From Actinomycetota bacterium (lineage in GTDB: Bacteria; Actinomycetota; Thermoleophilia; Solirubrobacterales; Solirubrobacteraceae): a DNA stretch of 9,644 bases. The stretch lies in assembly GCA_005788585.1 (NCBI GenBank), contig SYBY01000097.1, positions 1 to 9,644 of the forward strand. The letters run 5' to 3'. Made by a program: the position numbers and the translations under genes. Under the pieces are notes generated by a model. It searched no databases. It worked only from the letters and a program-made list of their open reading frames with translations, and was not told where the DNA came from. Shown here in pieces: positions 6,717 to 9,644 of this stretch. Numbering within the stretch: the first letter of the stretch is position 1; each line of letters starts with the position of its first letter.

Positions 6717-8095
6717 GCCACATGCCGATGGCCCGGACCGCGCTGGTCTGCATCATCATCGCGGCGGTGGTGGGGGTGGGCTACACCCTGCGCAAGGTCG
6801 ACGTCTCGCTGCCGTTCACCGCCGACCACTACATCGTCGAGGTCGAGCTGGAGAACGCCGCCGGTCTCGACGGTGCCGACCACCCGCTCGCGACCGTCGC
6901 GGGCACGAAGCAGGGGCGCGTCGTCGCCGTCCGGGTCGAGGGCCGGCGCGCGATCGCGACGCTCGAGCTGGACGCCGAGGTCGAGGGCAAGGTCTTCCGC
7001 AACGCGACCGCGGTCGTGCGGCCCATCGGCGCCGTTCCCGTCCTGTCGGTCAACGTCGACCCCGGCGACCCGGAGCAGGGCGCGCTGCCCAGCAACGCGA
7101 CGATCCGCGCCGAGCGCACGTCGACGTACGTCGCGCCCGACCAGGTGCTCTCCGTGCTGGACGCCGACACGCGGGCGTACCTCCAGGTGCTGCTCGGCGA
7201 GGCGGACACCGCGCTCGACGGCCGGGGCTCGGACCTCGAGCAGATCATCCGCGACATCGCGCCGATGACCGCCAGCGCCCGCCGGGTGGCCGAGGCCGCG
7301 TCGGACCGCCGCCGGCTCATCCGCCAGCTCGTCGGGGACATCGCCGAGATCTCGGCCGTGCTCGCCCGTCGCCGCGACCAGCTCGCCCGGGCGGTCGACA
7401 GCGGCGGCCGCGTCCTGCAGGTCACCTCCGCGCGGTCGCCCGAGCTGGCGGAGGTCATGCGCGACCTGCCCGCGACCGTCGAGGCCGCGCAGCGGACCCT
7501 GCGGCGCGTGCGGGCGCTCGCGGGACCGCTGGACGAGGCGATGGACGGCGCGCTGCCCGCGCTGGAGGAGCTGCCCGAGGGGCTGCGCGAGCTGCGCGCC
7601 CTGACCCCCGATGCCCGCAGGATCCTCGACGACGTCGAGGCGCTCGAGCGCACCGGCAAGAAGCAGCTGCCGGCGATCCGCGCGTTCACGTCGCGCCTCG
7701 GGTCGGCGGCCGTCGAGGGTCGCCCGTCCGTCGAGGCCGCGGCGCGCACCGTCGACACGCTCGCGACCTACGGCGACGGCGTCGCGCAGCTGGGCGACCT
7801 CATCAGCGGCGCGGTCTCGACGAGCGACATCAACGGCGTGATGGCCCGCGCGATCATCACCGCGATCGAACCCGCCAACCCCGCGAACTTCGGCTTCGAC
7901 CGGCTGCCGGAGGGCGCATCGGCGACCGAGAGACGGCGCCACGCCACCCGCCAGCGCGACGAGCTCGAAGAGGGGCTGGCGAAGCTGCTCGACGCCAGGT
8001 GCGCGACCGACCGCGTCGCCTGCATCATGCGCGCGGTCACGCCGGGCCTGCCCGGCAACGAGCACCTCAAGCGCAAGGAGGGCGGCGGCGGATGA
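6713..8095 (+). CDS. mceE: MCE-domain protein, fifth of six (MceE position, not a lipoprotein)
   Basis: 460 residues from the GTG at 6713, which overlaps the mceD stop (GTGA). A G-run with GGGGGGTG at 6699-6706 could serve as a weak ribosome binding site. In-frame ATGs at 6722 and 6728 are alternative starts that would shorten it by three or five residues. The anchor is at about 7-24 with one cysteine (C13), but LVC near the start of the hydrophobic stretch is not a lipobox; many mycobacterial proteins at this position are LprK-type lipoproteins. The MCE domain is at about 39-118 and has a divergent core (ATVAGTKQGRVVAV). A helical region follows to about 350, then DINGVMAR at 372-379, like the motif in MceA. 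A strongly charged stretch (404-430) precedes C430 and C437, and the tail ends KRKEGGGG. Confidence 0.93.
   Translation: MSHMPMARTALVCIIIAAVVGVGYTLRKVDVSLPFTADHYIVEVELENAAGLDGADHPLATVAGTKQGRVVAVRVEGRRAIATLELDAEVEGKVFRNATAVVRPIGAVPVLSVNVDPGDPEQGALPSNATIRAERTSTYVAPDQVLSVLDADTRAYLQVLLGEADTALDGRGSDLEQIIRDIAPMTASARRVAEAASDRRRLIRQLVGDIAEISAVLARRRDQLARAVDSGGRVLQVTSARSPELAEVMRDLPATVEAAQRTLRRVRALAGPLDEAMDGALPALEELPEGLRELRALTPDARRILDDVEALERTGKKQLPAIRAFTSRLGSAAVEGRPSVEAAARTVDTLATYGDGVAQLGDLISGAVSTSDINGVMARAIITAIEPANPANFGFDRLPEGASATERRRHATRQRDELEEGLAKLLDARCATDRVACIMRAVTPGLPGNEHLKRKEGGGG
8075..8082 (+). promoter_or_regulatory. Shine-Dalgarno sequence for mceF
   Basis: AAGGAGGG lies nine bases before the mceF ATG at 8092 and is the strongest ribosome binding site in the window. 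It also encodes the KEG near the MceE C-terminus. Confidence 0.8.
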
Positions 8096-9402
8096 ACCGG
8101 CACGTGCCCGTCAGCGGCGTCGTCGTCCTCGCGGTCATCAGCCTCGTGTCGGTGCTCGCCTTCGTGCTGTTCAACCAGGCGTTCGGCGGCCCGGGCAGCC
8201 AGGTCGGCCAGGACGGCTACGAGCTCACCGTCGAGATGGACGAGACCGGGCAGCTGCTGCAGAAGTCGCTCGTGATGGTCAACGGCGTGAAGGTCGGCGA
8301 GGTCACGAGGGTCGACGCGCGCGCCGACGGGGCGACCGTGACGTTCACCGTCGCCGAGGAGTACCGGCCCGTGCGCCGGGGCGGCACGGCGTCGGTCGGT
8401 GCGCGGACCGCGTTCGGCGAGGCGTACCTGCGGCTGCGGCGCGGCCCACGTGACGCGGACGAGCTGCCGTCCGGCGCGTCGATTCCGGCCACCGACGCGG
8501 TGGCCCCGGACGAGGCGCTCGAGGCGTTCGGCCCGGACACCCGCGACCACCTGCGCTCGACGCTGCAGACCGTCGACGAAGGCATCAACCAGGGCGACGA
8601 CCCCGAACGGCTGCGCGCGACCGTCGCGCGCGTCAGCGAGTCGGTCCAGCAGCTGCGCCGCCTGACGCGTGCGCTCGACGACCAGGAGGACGACGTCGCG
8701 GGCCTGGTCACCAGCGGCAGCACGATCGCGCAGGCCCTCGGCGCTCGCGAGGCGACGCTGCGGGCGATCGTCGCGGACAGCCGCACGACGATGGGGACAC
8801 TCGCCTCGCGCACCGCCGCGCTGGAGGACGGGATCACGGAGACCCGCCGGTTGACCGAGGCGGCGAACGTCACGCTGACCGACCTCCCCGGCCTGGTCGA
8901 CGACGCCCGCCCGGTCGCCGACGATCTCAGCGTCGCGACGAAGGCGCTGACCCCGGTCTTCAACCGGCTCGGCCCCACGGTGCGCTCGGCCGCCGGGGTC
9001 ATCGACGGCCTCCCGCCTCTGGCCGACACCGCGACGCCGGCGCTGAAGGAGCTCGCCCCGGTCGTCGACGGGCTCGAGCCGCTCGCGGGCTGGCTCGTGC
9101 CGACGCTGCGCAACATCATCCCGCTGGCCGAGTGGCTCAAACCGCGGGCCAACGGCTACGCGGCGGTCTTCGCGCACCTGGCCTCGGCGACGGCGTCGGG
9201 CGACGCCGCCGGCCCGTGGCTGCGGCTCTACCTCATGATCGATCCGCGGATCAGCTTCGGCCGCGAGGCGCTCTGCGTCACCCCGCGGCCGGGCGGGGGC
9301 GGGTCGTGCAAGAACCCGTACCCCCAGCCCAACGACGCGCTGAACAACCAGCCCGGCAAGCCAGGCGACTTCCCGCGCCTGATGCCGGCGCCGGCGCCGT
9401 GA
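8092..9402 (+). CDS. mceF: MCE-domain protein, sixth and last (MceF position)
   Basis: 436-residue Mce subunit closing the operon. The ATG at 8092 overlaps the mceE stop (ATGA) and has a strong Shine-Dalgarno. The anchor is at about 9-28. The MCE domain lies at about 43-118 (VMVNGVKVGEVTRV; AFGEAYLRLRRG). The helical region runs from about 145 to 350, with evenly placed LxPLxD/LxPVVDGLEPL segments at about 303-335. The C-terminal part (about 353-436) has an aromatic segment, GPWLRLYLMIDPR, then C395 and C406 separated by a Gly-rich loop, followed at once by NPYPQP (408-413) and a Pro/Asn-rich tail ending PAPAP. These are its only cysteines. In mycobacteria mce operons often continue with mce-associated (mam/mas) genes; none follows here. 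No lipobox. Confidence 0.94.
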   Translation: MNRHVPVSGVVVLAVISLVSVLAFVLFNQAFGGPGSQVGQDGYELTVEMDETGQLLQKSLVMVNGVKVGEVTRVDARADGATVTFTVAEEYRPVRRGGTASVGARTAFGEAYLRLRRGPRDADELPSGASIPATDAVAPDEALEAFGPDTRDHLRSTLQTVDEGINQGDDPERLRATVARVSESVQQLRRLTRALDDQEDDVAGLVTSGSTIAQALGAREATLRAIVADSRTTMGTLASRTAALEDGITETRRLTEAANVTLTDLPGLVDDARPVADDLSVATKALTPVFNRLGPTVRSAAGVIDGLPPLADTATPALKELAPVVDGLEPLAGWLVPTLRNIIPLAEWLKPRANGYAAVFAHLASATASGDAAGPWLRLYLMIDPRISFGREALCVTPRPGGGGSCKNPYPQPNDALNNQPGKPGDFPRLMPAPAP

Positions 9403-9418
9403 CCTGCCGGGCGGGGGC

Positions 9419-9644
9419 TCAGCGGTCGAGCTGATACGTGATGTTCAGGTGCGTCAGGCTCACCGGCGACGCGTTCGCGACGCACGCCAGGAAGTTGACG
9501 GGCAGCCGCGGGGTGGCGACGCCGTAGAGCGTCTTCAGCTGCTCGGCCGTGAGGCTCGCCCGGGGCGCGACGGTGATGGTCGCGTCGGGGTTGCCGCAGT
9601 CCGACGTCTGCTTGCCGGGCTTGACGAAGCGCAGCGTGCTCGAC
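9419..9644 (-). CDS. Unrecognised protein, C-terminal part only
   Basis: The - strand frame ending with TGA (complement of 9419-9421) is open to the window edge, giving 74 complete codons before the stop and no plausible start, so the gene begins beyond base 9644. Coding is supported by third positions: every visible codon except one (TAT near the end) ends in G or C, as in the operon genes. The visible part contains FVKPGKQTSDCGNPDATITV, then an LTAEQLKTLYGV stretch, then NFLACVANASPVSLTHLNI and the end YQLDR. Two cysteines and alternating Thr/Val/Ile suggest an exported, beta-rich domain, but this is inference. I do not recognise a family. It converges on mceF with only 16 bases between the stop codons, so it is not part of the mce operon. 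Confidence 0.72.
   Translation of the reverse strand, partial: SSTLRFVKPGKQTSDCGNPDATITVAPRASLTAEQLKTLYGVATPRLPVNFLACVANASPVSLTHLNITYQLDR

Noticed and set aside
9384..9398. GC-only palindrome at the end of mceF, possible terminator stem
   Set aside because: It encodes the PAPAP tail through alternating CCG and GCG codons, has no loop and is not followed by a T-run, so it is best explained as a codon repeat.
1..9644. Mobile elements, CRISPR arrays, tRNA or rRNA genes, phage genes
   Set aside because: No repeats, transposase motifs or RNA gene signatures seen; the window is filled by one compact operon plus one convergent gene.

Overview
This window is almost entirely one mce operon on the + strand: the 3' part of a first YrbE (MlaE-family) permease gene, a complete second YrbE gene, and six consecutive MCE-domain genes (mceA to mceF by operon position). 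A convergent gene, cut by the right edge, lies on the - strand. The DNA is very GC-rich, with third codon positions almost all G or C. The yrbEA-yrbEB-mceABCDEF order with six non-identical MCE proteins is the arrangement typical of Actinomycetota. I infer a high-GC actinobacterium, and at low confidence a deep-branching one such as Thermoleophilia, because features usual in mycobacterial operons (an LprK-type lipoprotein MceE, and mce-associated genes downstream of mceF) are missing here.

Layout: yrbEA, 5' truncated (2-643); yrbEB (640-1419); mceA (1416-2738); mceB (2735-4117); mceC (4114-5403); mceD (5397-6716); mceE (6713-8095); mceF (8092-9402); a 16-base gap; then the C-terminal part of an unrecognised protein on the - strand (9419-9644). 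All seven junctions inside the operon overlap by 4 or 7 bases, so the genes are almost certainly one translationally coupled transcript. Its promoter lies upstream of the window.

From established knowledge of the family, two YrbE subunits form the membrane permease of an ABC-type lipid transporter. Six MCE proteins, each anchored by one N-terminal helix, assemble into a hetero-hexameric ring and helical tube that carries hydrophobic substrate across the cell envelope. The ATPase (MceG/Mkl type) is not in the window. The substrate (fatty acid, sterol or other lipid) cannot be read from the sequence.

The system itself is a known type. The most interesting details are these: five of the six MCE proteins carry exactly two non-membrane cysteines, both in the C-terminal tail, while MceA has no cysteine at all; clear Shine-Dalgarno sequences occur before mceB, mceD and mceF but not before yrbEB, mceA or mceC; no MCE protein has a lipobox; and short tail motifs are shared between MceC and MceF and between MceA and MceE.
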